Origin: Verrucomicrobiota bacterium
GTDB lineage: Bacteria; Verrucomicrobiota; Verrucomicrobiia; Limisphaerales; UBA9464
Direction of reading: 5' to 3'
Assembly: GCA_947471985.1 (NCBI GenBank)
Contig: CANIZL010000008.1
Span: 1 to 64,000, forward strand
Length of the DNA stretch: 64,000 nucleotides
Of this stretch, positions 34,212-41,715 are shown one piece after another. A program made the translations under genes and the position numbers. The notes under the pieces are model-generated. The model ran no database searches. It saw only the letters and a program-made list of their open reading frames with translations, and was not told the origin of the DNA. Positions within the stretch are counted from its first letter, which is position 1; each line of letters opens with the position of its first letter.

Positions 34212-34619
34212 GTGCACTGGGAACTTTCCTTCGATAACAAATCGCCCGAATTGATCCAGGCGATTGAAGACGCCGTGCAGTTTGTGGAAACAAACGGCGC
34301 CTCCAACCAGGCCCTCTACCACGTCCGCTTCGTGCTGGAAGAGATGGGGACAAACATCCTGAAATACGGCTACGACGACGCCGACACCCATCGCGTGTAC
34401 TTCCGCGTCGATCTGACCGCGGACACGGTCCAGGTCCTTCTGGAGGACGATGGCCATGAATTTGACCCCACGAAAACGGCTGCGCCCGACACCACGCTGC
34501 CGCTCGAACAACGGACGCCCGGAGGCCTGGGGTTGATGCTGGTGCGGAAACTGGTTCGGCGCCTGGATTACGAACGACGGGACGGGAAGAACTATTCCAC
34601 CATCCTGATCACGCGTTGA
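34212..34619 (+). CDS. RsbW-type anti-sigma serine kinase (HATPase_c_2)
   Basis: The 135-residue protein is a stand-alone GHKL ATPase domain. The N-box is RFVLEEMGTNILKYGY with Glu44 and Asn48, the G1 box is LEDDGHEFDP and the G2 box GGLGLMLVRKLVRRL. Such kinases phosphorylate STAS antagonists and hold a partner protein, usually a sigma factor. The start is GTG at 34212, 54 bases after the phosphatase gene. No sigma-factor gene lies in this window. It completes the partner-switch set with the two STAS proteins and the PP2C regulator. Confidence 0.93.
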   Translation: MHWELSFDNKSPELIQAIEDAVQFVETNGASNQALYHVRFVLEEMGTNILKYGYDDADTHRVYFRVDLTADTVQVLLEDDGHEFDPTKTAAPDTTLPLEQRTPGGLGLMLVRKLVRRLDYERRDGKNYSTILITR

Positions 34620-34698
34620 AAATAGCCCGGGCGCCGCAGCCCCAGGCCATTGACGGTCGGGTTTGAGTCCAGGGATGCGGCGTCCTACCAATCAACGA

Positions 34699-35517
34699 AT
34701 GATCACCGTGTCCGCCTGGCTTCCGCGCACCATTACCGGCTTGGGCGCCCTCTTTTTGAGTGCTTCGTTGCACGCCGTGGAAATCATCGGCCATCGCGGC
34801 GCCTCCTTCGACGCCCCCGAAAATACGCTCGCCTCGATGAACCTCGCCTGGCGCCAGCAGGCGGACGGGATCGAGACCGACATCCATTTATCGCAGGATG
34901 GACGGATCGTGGTGATCCATGACTACGACACCCTGCGAGTCAGCGGAATCAGCAACCGGGTCGCCAGCACCCCCTGGGCACAATTGCAGCGCCTCGATGT
35001 CGGCTCCTGGAAGGGAGCGGACTGGGCCGGGGAAAAACTGCCCACCCTGGACTCGCTGATCGCCACCGTACCCCGCGATAAATGCTTCCTGATCGAAATC
35101 AAGGTGCATGAAGAGATCCTGCCCGCCCTGGAGGCCGCCTTCCAGGCGTCGCACAAATCCCCGCAACAGCTGCGGATCATCACGTTTTATCTTGAGACCG
35201 CCCAGGCCGCGAAGACCCGTTTTCCGAAGCACGAGGTCTATTGGCTGGTGGGGTATGGCAAGGACCCGGCGACCGGGCAGCCGCCGAGCGTGACGGAGTT
35301 GATCGCCAAAGCCCGGGCGGCCCACCTCGACGGATTGGATTTGGACGCCAAATTCCCGATCGATACCCGCTTCGTTCAACAGGTACACGCCGCCGGACTA
35401 AAACTCCATGTCTGGACGGTGGACGATCCGGAGCGCGCCGCCGTCCTGGCCGCCGCAGGAGTGGACGGCATCACCACCAACAAACCCAAACTCCTGCGCG
35501 AGCGCCTCAAAAAGTAG
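34699..35517 (+). CDS. Secreted glycerophosphodiester phosphodiesterase
   Basis: The 272-residue protein has a signal peptide (MITVSAWLPRTITGLGALFL then SASLHA) and a GDPD TIM barrel. The motifs are IIGHRGASFDAPENTLASM with the catalytic His-Arg, GIETDIHLSQDGRIVVIHDY with the metal-binding Glu-Asp and second His, FLIEIKV, and WTVDDPERAAVLAAAGVDG. It releases glycerol-3-phosphate from deacylated phospholipids outside the cytoplasm. An alternative ATG lies at 34675. It is downstream of, but probably not part of, the Wsp-like cluster. Confidence 0.9.
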   Translation: MITVSAWLPRTITGLGALFLSASLHAVEIIGHRGASFDAPENTLASMNLAWRQQADGIETDIHLSQDGRIVVIHDYDTLRVSGISNRVASTPWAQLQRLDVGSWKGADWAGEKLPTLDSLIATVPRDKCFLIEIKVHEEILPALEAAFQASHKSPQQLRIITFYLETAQAAKTRFPKHEVYWLVGYGKDPATGQPPSVTELIAKARAAHLDGLDLDAKFPIDTRFVQQVHAAGLKLHVWTVDDPERAAVLAAAGVDGITTNKPKLLRERLKK

Positions 35518-35572
35518 CAACCGTCCATCACGATCCCCGGCCTCGCCGTTTTAAAAACCGGTGGTAAGTACC

Positions 35573-35681
35573 ACTGACTTTCCCGTCGGCGTGCGGCCTT
35601 CGGCTTGGGCCAATTCCCCTTGTCGGACCCGCTGGGGGCACTTCAACCCGAAGAAAGCGCGCCCAGCCGGGGCGCAAAAAA
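35573..35681. repeat. Dispersed intergenic element, copy B
   Basis: It is homologous to 149-266. It starts ACTGACTTTCCCGTCGGCG, has the GGAC..GCTGGGGG.ACTTCAA centre, the GCGCCC/GGGGCGC hairpin and runs into the A7 tract of the typA terminator. Position relative to the terminator is the same as in copy A, although the terminator stems differ in sequence. The element is about 110-120 bp. Confidence 0.55.
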
Positions 35682-35710
35682 ACGGGAAACAGAGAGTGTC
35701 TGTTTCCCGT
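35676..35710 (-). terminator. Rho-independent terminator of typA
   Basis: ACGGGAAACA (35682-35691) and TGTTTCCCGT (35701-35710) form a perfect 10-bp stem with a 9-base loop. The minus strand then runs into T7. It lies 18 bases past the typA stop. Confidence 0.88.
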
Positions 35711-35728
35711 TCGCTAAAGGGATTGGCC

Positions 35729-37567
35729 TTAGGTCGCGTCGACGAACTTGATGACGCGGCCCTTCTCCGAGCGTTTGCGCTGACCCTCGTCGAGGATCTT
35801 CTTGCGCAACCGCAGGTTCTTCGGCGTCGCCTCCACATACTCGTCGACGTCGATGTACTCCAAGGCCCGTTCCAAGCTGAGCTTCATCGGCGCGTTGAGC
35901 TGGATGCCCTTGCCGTCGCCCTGCGAACGCATGTTCGTGAGCTTCTTTTCCTTCACCGGATTCACCGGGATGTCGTTCTCGCGGGCGTTTTCGCCCACGA
36001 TCATGCCGATGTAGATCTGGTCGCCGGGTTCCACCATCAGGCGGCCGCGTTCCTGCACCATGTTCAGCGCATAGGCGGTCGCTTCGCCGCCTTCCATCGA
36101 AACGAGGGATCCATTCTTTCGTGCCGCGATCTCGCCGCGATCCGTGCCGTATTCGTGGAACAAATGGCTCATCACGCCCATGCCCTTGGTCATGTTCACG
36201 AGGTCGGTCTCGAAGCCGATCAGCCCGCGCATCGGCGCCAGCGCTTCCACGGAGACCGTGTTGCCGACGTGGTTCATGCCCGTGATCTGGGCCTTGCGGA
36301 AGGCGAGGTTTTCCATCACCGAACCGAGATTCTCGGACGGGACTTCCACGTACACCTTCTCGATGGGCTCCAGCGGATTACCGGATTCGTCTTTCTTCCA
36401 GAGCACTTCCGGGCGGGAGACGAGCACCTCGTAACCCTCACGCCGCATCTGCTCGACCAGGATCGCGATCTGCATCTCGCCGCGTCCGGCCACCGCGAAC
36501 ACCTTGGGATCGCTGGTCTGCGCGATACGCAACGCGACGTTGGTCCGAATTTCCTTCACCAGCCGGTCCCAGATGTGCCGGGCCGTCACCAGTTTGCCAT
36601 CCACGCCACCCAGCGGTCCGTCATTCACGGCGAACTCCATCTGAATCGTCGGCGGATCAATCGGGATGTACGGCAGCGGCGGGCGCACTTCGGAATCACA
36701 AATGGATTCACCGATGAACACCTCTTCGAAGCCGGTAACACCGACGATGTCGCCGGCGTGGGCCTCGGGAATCTCGATCCGCTTCATACCCTCGAAGTGG
36801 TAGATCTGCGTGATCTTGTTCCGGGACACCTTGCCATTGCCGTGACGGCAGATGGCCGAGTCACCGACCTTGACCTTGCCTTCGTAAATCTTGCCGAACG
36901 CAATCCGGCCGAGGTAATCGCTGTAATCGAGGTTGGCGATCAGGATCTGGAATCCCTCTCCGGCATGGGCGCGCGGCGGCGGGATGTGCTTGACGATCGC
37001 ATCGAAAAGCGGCTCCATCGTGCCCGTGACGTGGTCGAGTTCCAACTTGGCGTAGCCCTGTTTGGCCGAGCAGTAGATGAAGGGGAAATCGAGCTGCTCA
37101 TCCGTGGCGTTGAGGCTCATGAAGAGCTCGAACACCTGGTCCAGCACCTTCTTCGGATTGGCGTTGTCGCGGTCGATCTTGTTGATGACGACAATCGGCT
37201 TGGCTCCGGCTTCGAGCGCCTTGCGCAAAACGAAACGGGTCTGCGCCTGCGGACCTTCGGCGGAATCCACCACCAGGAGCACACCGTCGATCATGTTCAT
37301 GATCCGCTCCACCTCGCCGCCGAAATCCGCGTGTCCGGGGGTGTCGACGATGTTGATGTGGTAGTTCTTGTATTTGAAGGCCGCGTTCTTGGCCCGGATG
37401 GTGATGCCCTTTTCCTTCTCCAGATCCATGGAGTCCATGAGGCGCTCCACCGAGGTCTCGGCCTGGTTTGAACGGAATGTCCCGGACTGCTTCAGAAGGC
37501 AATCGACCAACGTCGTCTTGCCGTGATCGACGTGCGCGATGATCGCAATGTTACGAATATGCTGCAT
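35729..37567 (-). CDS. typA: Ribosome-associated GTPase TypA/BipA
   Basis: The 612-residue translational GTPase shows G1 HVDHGKTTLVDCLLKQSG, switch II DTPGHADFGGEVERIMN, G4 NKIDRDNANP and the TypA C-terminal segment YEVLVSRPEVLWKKDESGNP. It acts in 50S ribosome assembly and stress responses in many bacteria. The start ATG follows a purine-rich GGGGAAAGA stretch. It stands alone, with its own terminator and divergent from the altronate dehydratase-like gene. Confidence 0.97.
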   Translation of the reverse strand: MQHIRNIAIIAHVDHGKTTLVDCLLKQSGTFRSNQAETSVERLMDSMDLEKEKGITIRAKNAAFKYKNYHINIVDTPGHADFGGEVERIMNMIDGVLLVVDSAEGPQAQTRFVLRKALEAGAKPIVVINKIDRDNANPKKVLDQVFELFMSLNATDEQLDFPFIYCSAKQGYAKLELDHVTGTMEPLFDAIVKHIPPPRAHAGEGFQILIANLDYSDYLGRIAFGKIYEGKVKVGDSAICRHGNGKVSRNKITQIYHFEGMKRIEIPEAHAGDIVGVTGFEEVFIGESICDSEVRPPLPYIPIDPPTIQMEFAVNDGPLGGVDGKLVTARHIWDRLVKEIRTNVALRIAQTSDPKVFAVAGRGEMQIAILVEQMRREGYEVLVSRPEVLWKKDESGNPLEPIEKVYVEVPSENLGSVMENLAFRKAQITGMNHVGNTVSVEALAPMRGLIGFETDLVNMTKGMGVMSHLFHEYGTDRGEIAARKNGSLVSMEGGEATAYALNMVQERGRLMVEPGDQIYIGMIVGENARENDIPVNPVKEKKLTNMRSQGDGKGIQLNAPMKLSLERALEYIDVDEYVEATPKNLRLRKKILDEGQRKRSEKGRVIKFVDAT

Positions 37568-37774
37568 AAAATGAAATCTTTCCCCACTTGGGGGAAATCG
37601 TAAAATGGCGGTTCCCGCCTTGGGGTCAAGATTGAGCTTTTAGGGAGTCGAAAGTTCACCTTTTCGACACCTCCCGGCGCCGGGCGCCGCTTTCGCCCGT
37701 TCGTTTCCGTCGCGACACCGCACCCTCCGGCGGGCTTCTTTGCGCGAGTCCGTCACATGTGGTTACCTGCGACC

Positions 37775-39328
37775 ATGCCTGCAGTCCCCTTTGCCGAAGT
37801 CGCCCTGCGCCTGCGCCCCGACGATGACGTCGCGGTCGCCAAATCCCCCCTGAAGGCCGGCTGCGAGATCGCCGACGGCCCGCAGGTGCTGTGTCTGAAC
37901 CAGGACATCGGCCGGGGCCATAAATTCGCCGTCCGCCCGCTGGCGGACGGGTCGATCATTCGCAAGTACGGCCAGACGATCGGCTTCGCCCGCGGCGCTA
38001 TCCGCCCCGGCGACCACGTCCACCTGCACAATCTGGCGGTCCGCGACTTCGCCCGGGATTACGAATTCGGCACCAACGTCCGACCACTGCCCCCGCTACC
38101 GGCCGGATCCGAGCGTACGTTCCCGGGTTTCCTGCGTCCCGGCGGCCGGGTGGGGACGCGCAACTACGTGGCGGTCATCTCGAGCGTCAACTGCTCGGCT
38201 TCCGTCTCAAAATACGTCGCCGAACGCTTCCGCGGACCCGACTTCGCCCGCAATTTCCCCGGGGTCGATGGGGTCGTGGCCTTCACCCATAAGAGCGGTT
38301 GCGCGATGCCCGACGACGAACCCACCCGCCTCTTGCAGCGCGTTCTGGCCGGCATCGCCCGCCATCCCAACATCGCCGGGTACGTCCTCATTGGCCTCGG
38401 TTGCGAGGTCAATCAGACCGAGCGGTTGGTGAAGGATTTCCATCTCGACCGCCTGCAACCCGGCGAACAGGCCCCGGCGGTGATGAACATCCAAACGCAG
38501 GGGGGCATTGCCAAAACCATCACGGCCGCTGTCGCGGCGGTGGAAAAACTCCTGCCCGCGGCCGCCGCCCAGCGCCGCCAACCGATGCCCCTGAGCAAGC
38601 TGACCCTCGGCCTGAACTGCGGAGGTTCGGACGGCGCCAGCGGGATTACGGCCAATCCGGCCCTCGGCGTGGCCAGCGATGAACTCGTCCGGCACGGCGC
38701 CGCGAGTGTCCTGGCGGAGACCCCGGAGATTTACGGAGCGGAACACCTATTGACCCGCCGCGCCCTTTCCCGGGAGATCGGCGAGAAGCTCGTGGCCCAG
38801 ATCCGCTGGTGGGAAGCCCACGCCCGGCTGCACGGCGCATCCATCGACAACAACCCCAGCGTGGGCAACAAGGCCGGCGGCCTGACCACGATTTACGAAA
38901 AAAGCCTCGGCGCCCTCGCCAAGGGTGGCCAGGCACCGCTCGCCGCGGTCTATCAATACGCCGAGGCCATTACCACACCCGGACTGGGCTTCATGGACAC
39001 CCCGGGCTTCGATCCGGTGAGCATGACTGGCCTGGTCTGCGGCGGTGCGAACGTGGGCGTCTTCACCACCGGCCGCGGCAGCGTCTACGGCTGCAAACCG
39101 ATGCCCTGTATCAAGGTCGCCACCAACACCACGTTGTACGATTGGATGCGGGACGACATGGACATCAATGCCGGCACGATCCTCGACGGCACGGAGACGG
39201 TGGATCAGGTCGGTCACCGGATTCTGGAGGAAATCATCGCCGTGGCCGGCGGCAAACGGACCAAGAGCGAACTTCAGGGAATCGGTGACGAGGAGTTTGC
39301 CCCGTGGTTGCTGGGGCCGGTGTTTTGA
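37775..39328 (+). CDS. UxaA-family altronate/galactarate dehydratase
   Basis: The 517-residue protein has an N-terminal SAF domain (VALRLRPDDDVAVAKSPL) fused to the large UxaA catalytic region (GGRVGTRNYVAVISSVNCSA, THKSGCAMPDDE, GLNCGGSDGASGITANPALG, NNPSVGNKAGGLTTI). Family enzymes dehydrate altronate, galactarate or related sugar acids using iron. The full-length SAF-UxaA fusion fits altronate dehydratase, but substrate is not settled. The start is set at MPAVPF; an ATG at 37757 is an alternative. No other hexuronate genes are adjacent. Confidence 0.9.
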   Translation: MPAVPFAEVALRLRPDDDVAVAKSPLKAGCEIADGPQVLCLNQDIGRGHKFAVRPLADGSIIRKYGQTIGFARGAIRPGDHVHLHNLAVRDFARDYEFGTNVRPLPPLPAGSERTFPGFLRPGGRVGTRNYVAVISSVNCSASVSKYVAERFRGPDFARNFPGVDGVVAFTHKSGCAMPDDEPTRLLQRVLAGIARHPNIAGYVLIGLGCEVNQTERLVKDFHLDRLQPGEQAPAVMNIQTQGGIAKTITAAVAAVEKLLPAAAAQRRQPMPLSKLTLGLNCGGSDGASGITANPALGVASDELVRHGAASVLAETPEIYGAEHLLTRRALSREIGEKLVAQIRWWEAHARLHGASIDNNPSVGNKAGGLTTIYEKSLGALAKGGQAPLAAVYQYAEAITTPGLGFMDTPGFDPVSMTGLVCGGANVGVFTTGRGSVYGCKPMPCIKVATNTTLYDWMRDDMDINAGTILDGTETVDQVGHRILEEIIAVAGGKRTKSELQGIGDEEFAPWLLGPVF

Positions 39329-39402
39329 GGCAGCCGCGGTCGTCCGCTGCCAGGCACTTCGGAGGCCAGGGCGATCTTCCTCCGTGGGGATCGACGGAAG
39401 GT

Positions 39403-39448
39403 ATTCGCCTCCCCGTTCTTCACGTCAAAAGAACGGTGACCGGCGAAT
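39403..39448. terminator. Long bipartite hairpin between convergent genes
   Basis: Outer arms ATTCGCC (39403-39409) and GGCGAAT (39442-39448) and inner arms CCGTTCTT (39413-39420) and AAGAACGG (39429-39436) build a 46-base stem-loop. It lies between the ends of the altronate dehydratase-like gene and the cupredoxin gene. No T tract follows on either strand, so it is a likely but unproven bidirectional end signal. Confidence 0.5.
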
Positions 39449-39467
39449 GTCCCTTTCCAAGGGCGAG

Positions 39468-40052
39468 CTACTTCGCCAGCACCGGAGCGCCCGCACCGAA
39501 TTTCAGGCTGGGCTTTTCGGCGGTGGCACTCACTTCCAAACCAATCCAATGCCCGTTGGCCGAGTGCGCGGGGAAACCGCAGGCGAGCGCATAATCACCC
39601 GCTTCCTCAGCCGTGAACCGAAATTCAACCCCCTTTTTACCCGTTGTGCCCCGCAGCGGAGTCGGGGTGGACGCACCTTTGAAGGCAGGTTCACCCATTT
39701 GGATCTTCCGCACGAAACTGCGCTCGACCACGATGGCGCTGTGCGGCACGGGGCTGTTGTTGGTAAAATTCACCACCACCTGCCATCCCTGCGGAATGAC
39801 GTATTGGGCGCCCCCTTTGGCAAAGCCATTAAAATTCATGCCGTAGTTCGCCGCATTGTAAGCCGCGATTATGACTAATTTCACCGTCTTGGGCGCGGAC
39901 GGATCGAGGGCGATGAACATGTCCTCTTTCGGTTCGGCGGTTTTGGCGCCTTCAGCAACCGCATGCGCCGCGTGACCGGCCGGCGGAGCGTCTTCGGCAC
40001 GGAGACCCAGCGACAGGCCGAGCAACAGGGCGAGGGAAAAGCGAGGGGGCAT
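39468..40052 (-). CDS. Exported sulfocyanin-like cupredoxin with unusual axial residue
   Basis: The 194-residue protein has a signal peptide (MPPRFSLALLLGLSLGLRAE) and one cupredoxin domain (MNFNGFAKGGAQYVIPQGWQ, NNSPVPHSAIVVE). The copper loop reads ACGFPAHSANGHWIGLEV. His in PHS, then Cys and His in the loop, are the equatorial ligands of blue copper proteins. The place of the axial Met (rusticyanin-like C-x-x-P-G-H-x5-M) holds His. It lies 91 bases downstream of a glucose/sorbosone dehydrogenase and could accept its electrons. The longer upstream frame is not credible because the signal peptide starts at this ATG. Confidence 0.82.
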   Translation of the reverse strand: MPPRFSLALLLGLSLGLRAEDAPPAGHAAHAVAEGAKTAEPKEDMFIALDPSAPKTVKLVIIAAYNAANYGMNFNGFAKGGAQYVIPQGWQVVVNFTNNSPVPHSAIVVERSFVRKIQMGEPAFKGASTPTPLRGTTGKKGVEFRFTAEEAGDYALACGFPAHSANGHWIGLEVSATAEKPSLKFGAGAPVLAK

Positions 40053-40143
40053 GGCGTTAAAACAACAGAGCAACGGACGAGTGCAGGATGAAATATAGCT
40101 TGGAAAAGCGGCCGGGAGGGGCATCCGCCCCTCCCGCGATCCG

Positions 40144-41499
40144 TCATTCGAGCGGAGCCAGCTCCGCCCCGGCGGGAACTTTGTCGGCCGGGACCAGCAT
40201 CCACACCGCGCCCCGCTCATTCTGCGCGGGATCCGCCGGCCCGCCGTAGTTCGCCTTGGCATCCGTCACGTAAAGTGTGCCGTCGGAAGCCTGGCCACCG
40301 CCGGTAAACATCAATTTGGTGTCCAGCAATTCCTCCATCTGCCAGTTGCCCTTGGCATCACGGGCGGTTCCCCACAATTTCCCCGAACCCCAGTCGCCAA
40401 AGAAATAGGTGCCGTCCATTTGCGGGAATTTCGCACCGCGATAGACCCCGAAGCCGATCACGCAGTTACCCTGATCCACGTGACTGTATTCGCAGATGGG
40501 CATCTCGCCCACCCGCGGGGCATCCTTTACCGCTTCAAGGTCCGGTTTACCGGCCGCATCCAGCGGCAACGGAAACGGATGGGTGGCACACATGAATTTC
40601 CATCCATAATTCACGCCCCCTTTGCCCTTGGGCTCGAAATCAATCTCTTCGTAGTGGTTCTGCCCAACATCGGCGATGTACATGTCCCCGCTCTTCGGAT
40701 CGAACTGAAACGTCCACGGATTGCGCAGGCCATAACTCCAAATCTCGGGCCGCGCATTGGGATGCAGTTTATTGAAGGCTTCCTCGGTCACCCCAAAGAG
40801 CTTCATCTGCGAGCCTGGGGTGATAAACGGATTATCCTTGGGAATGGAGTATCCCCGGTCCGGTGAGGTGGGGTTCACATCGATGCGCAGGATCTTCGAC
40901 AGCAGGGTGGTCAGGTCCTGGCCCGCACCCAGCACGTCGCCTTCCCATCCGCCGTCGCCACTCCCGATATAGAGATAACCGTCCGGGCCGAAAGCGATTT
41001 CGCCGCCGTTATGATTGGCGTAGGGGCGGGGCATCTGGAAAACCACCCGGGCCGACTCAGGATCGGCGCGATCGGGATTCTTTGGGGAGACGCGATACTC
41101 GACAATGAAGGTGGCACCATTGAACCACATATCAGAGTAGCTGACATAGAACTTGCCGTTCTCGGCGTACTTCGGATGGAATTCCAAATCGTACAGGCCC
41201 TGCTCCAAAAATGAGCTGACCACCGTATCGTGGATGTCGAGGAAGGGTTTGTCCTGGACCTTGCCGTCCTTGATCAGGCGCACGACCCCGGTGCGCTCGC
41301 AGACGAACAAACGCTGGTTATCGCCCGGGGCCAACGCAACGCGGACGGGGTCGACAAATCCGCCGGCAACCTTGACGAGGGCGACCTTGACCGGCTTGGG
41401 CAGTTTGCCGCCGGAAACGGCCGTGTTGTGCTTGGGCTCAGCCGCCATGGTGGCGACGGACATCGCCGCTACGAGCGCGAGGAGTGCTTTGGATTTCAT
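40144..41499 (-). CDS. Secreted glucose/sorbosone dehydrogenase-family protein (PQQ type)
   Basis: The 451-residue protein has a signal peptide (MKSKALLALVAAMSVATMAA) and a six-blade beta-propeller. The motifs are FVDPVRVALAPGDNQRLFV, LYDLEFHPKYAENGKFYVS, HNGGEIAFGPDGYLYIGSGD, IWSYGLRNPWTFQFDPKSGD and YIADVGQNHYEEID, as in GSDH-family quinoproteins. Soluble members oxidise sugars with PQQ. Many homologues lack proof of activity. Its neighbours, a cupredoxin downstream and an MFS carrier upstream, suggest periplasmic oxidation followed by uptake. Confidence 0.9.
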   Translation of the reverse strand: MKSKALLALVAAMSVATMAAEPKHNTAVSGGKLPKPVKVALVKVAGGFVDPVRVALAPGDNQRLFVCERTGVVRLIKDGKVQDKPFLDIHDTVVSSFLEQGLYDLEFHPKYAENGKFYVSYSDMWFNGATFIVEYRVSPKNPDRADPESARVVFQMPRPYANHNGGEIAFGPDGYLYIGSGDGGWEGDVLGAGQDLTTLLSKILRIDVNPTSPDRGYSIPKDNPFITPGSQMKLFGVTEEAFNKLHPNARPEIWSYGLRNPWTFQFDPKSGDMYIADVGQNHYEEIDFEPKGKGGVNYGWKFMCATHPFPLPLDAAGKPDLEAVKDAPRVGEMPICEYSHVDQGNCVIGFGVYRGAKFPQMDGTYFFGDWGSGKLWGTARDAKGNWQMEELLDTKLMFTGGGQASDGTLYVTDAKANYGGPADPAQNERGAVWMLVPADKVPAGAELAPLE

Positions 41500-41561
41500 G
41501 GATTTGGTATGAGATTTTCGGGACTGGAGAGCGTTGGTAAAATCAGTGCAGGCAAGCAGCA

Positions 41562-41690
41562 TCATTTGCGGTGAGCGGCCGCCGCCACGTCGGAGAACAG
41601 CGGCAGGGATTTTTGCACCGAGCGGGCCACCCCCCAAACGAGCGGAAGCCCGACGAGCAGCCAGGTGACGAGCAATTTGAAGCGGTTCAT
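41562..41690 (-). CDS. MFS transporter small subunit (42-residue single-helix protein)
   Basis: ATG at 41690 to TGA at 41562 encodes 42 residues: MNRFKLLVTWLLVGLPLVWG, then VARSVQKSLPLFSDVAAAAHRK. One membrane helix is followed by a Gly-Val..Ser..KSL.LF tail. This matches the tiny proteins encoded beside OFA-type MFS carriers, annotated as MFS transporter small subunit. The gene begins 25 bases after the carrier stop on the same strand, so co-expression is likely. The exact function is not known. It may stabilise the carrier. Confidence 0.82.
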   Translation of the reverse strand: MNRFKLLVTWLLVGLPLVWGVARSVQKSLPLFSDVAAAAHRK

Positions 41691-41715
41691 TTTCGGGTGG
41701 GTTTGCCGGACCTTT

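Noticed and set aside
35561..37471. 636-residue plus-strand ORF opposite typA
   Set aside because: It mirrors the codon phase of the TypA gene and has no recognisable domain.
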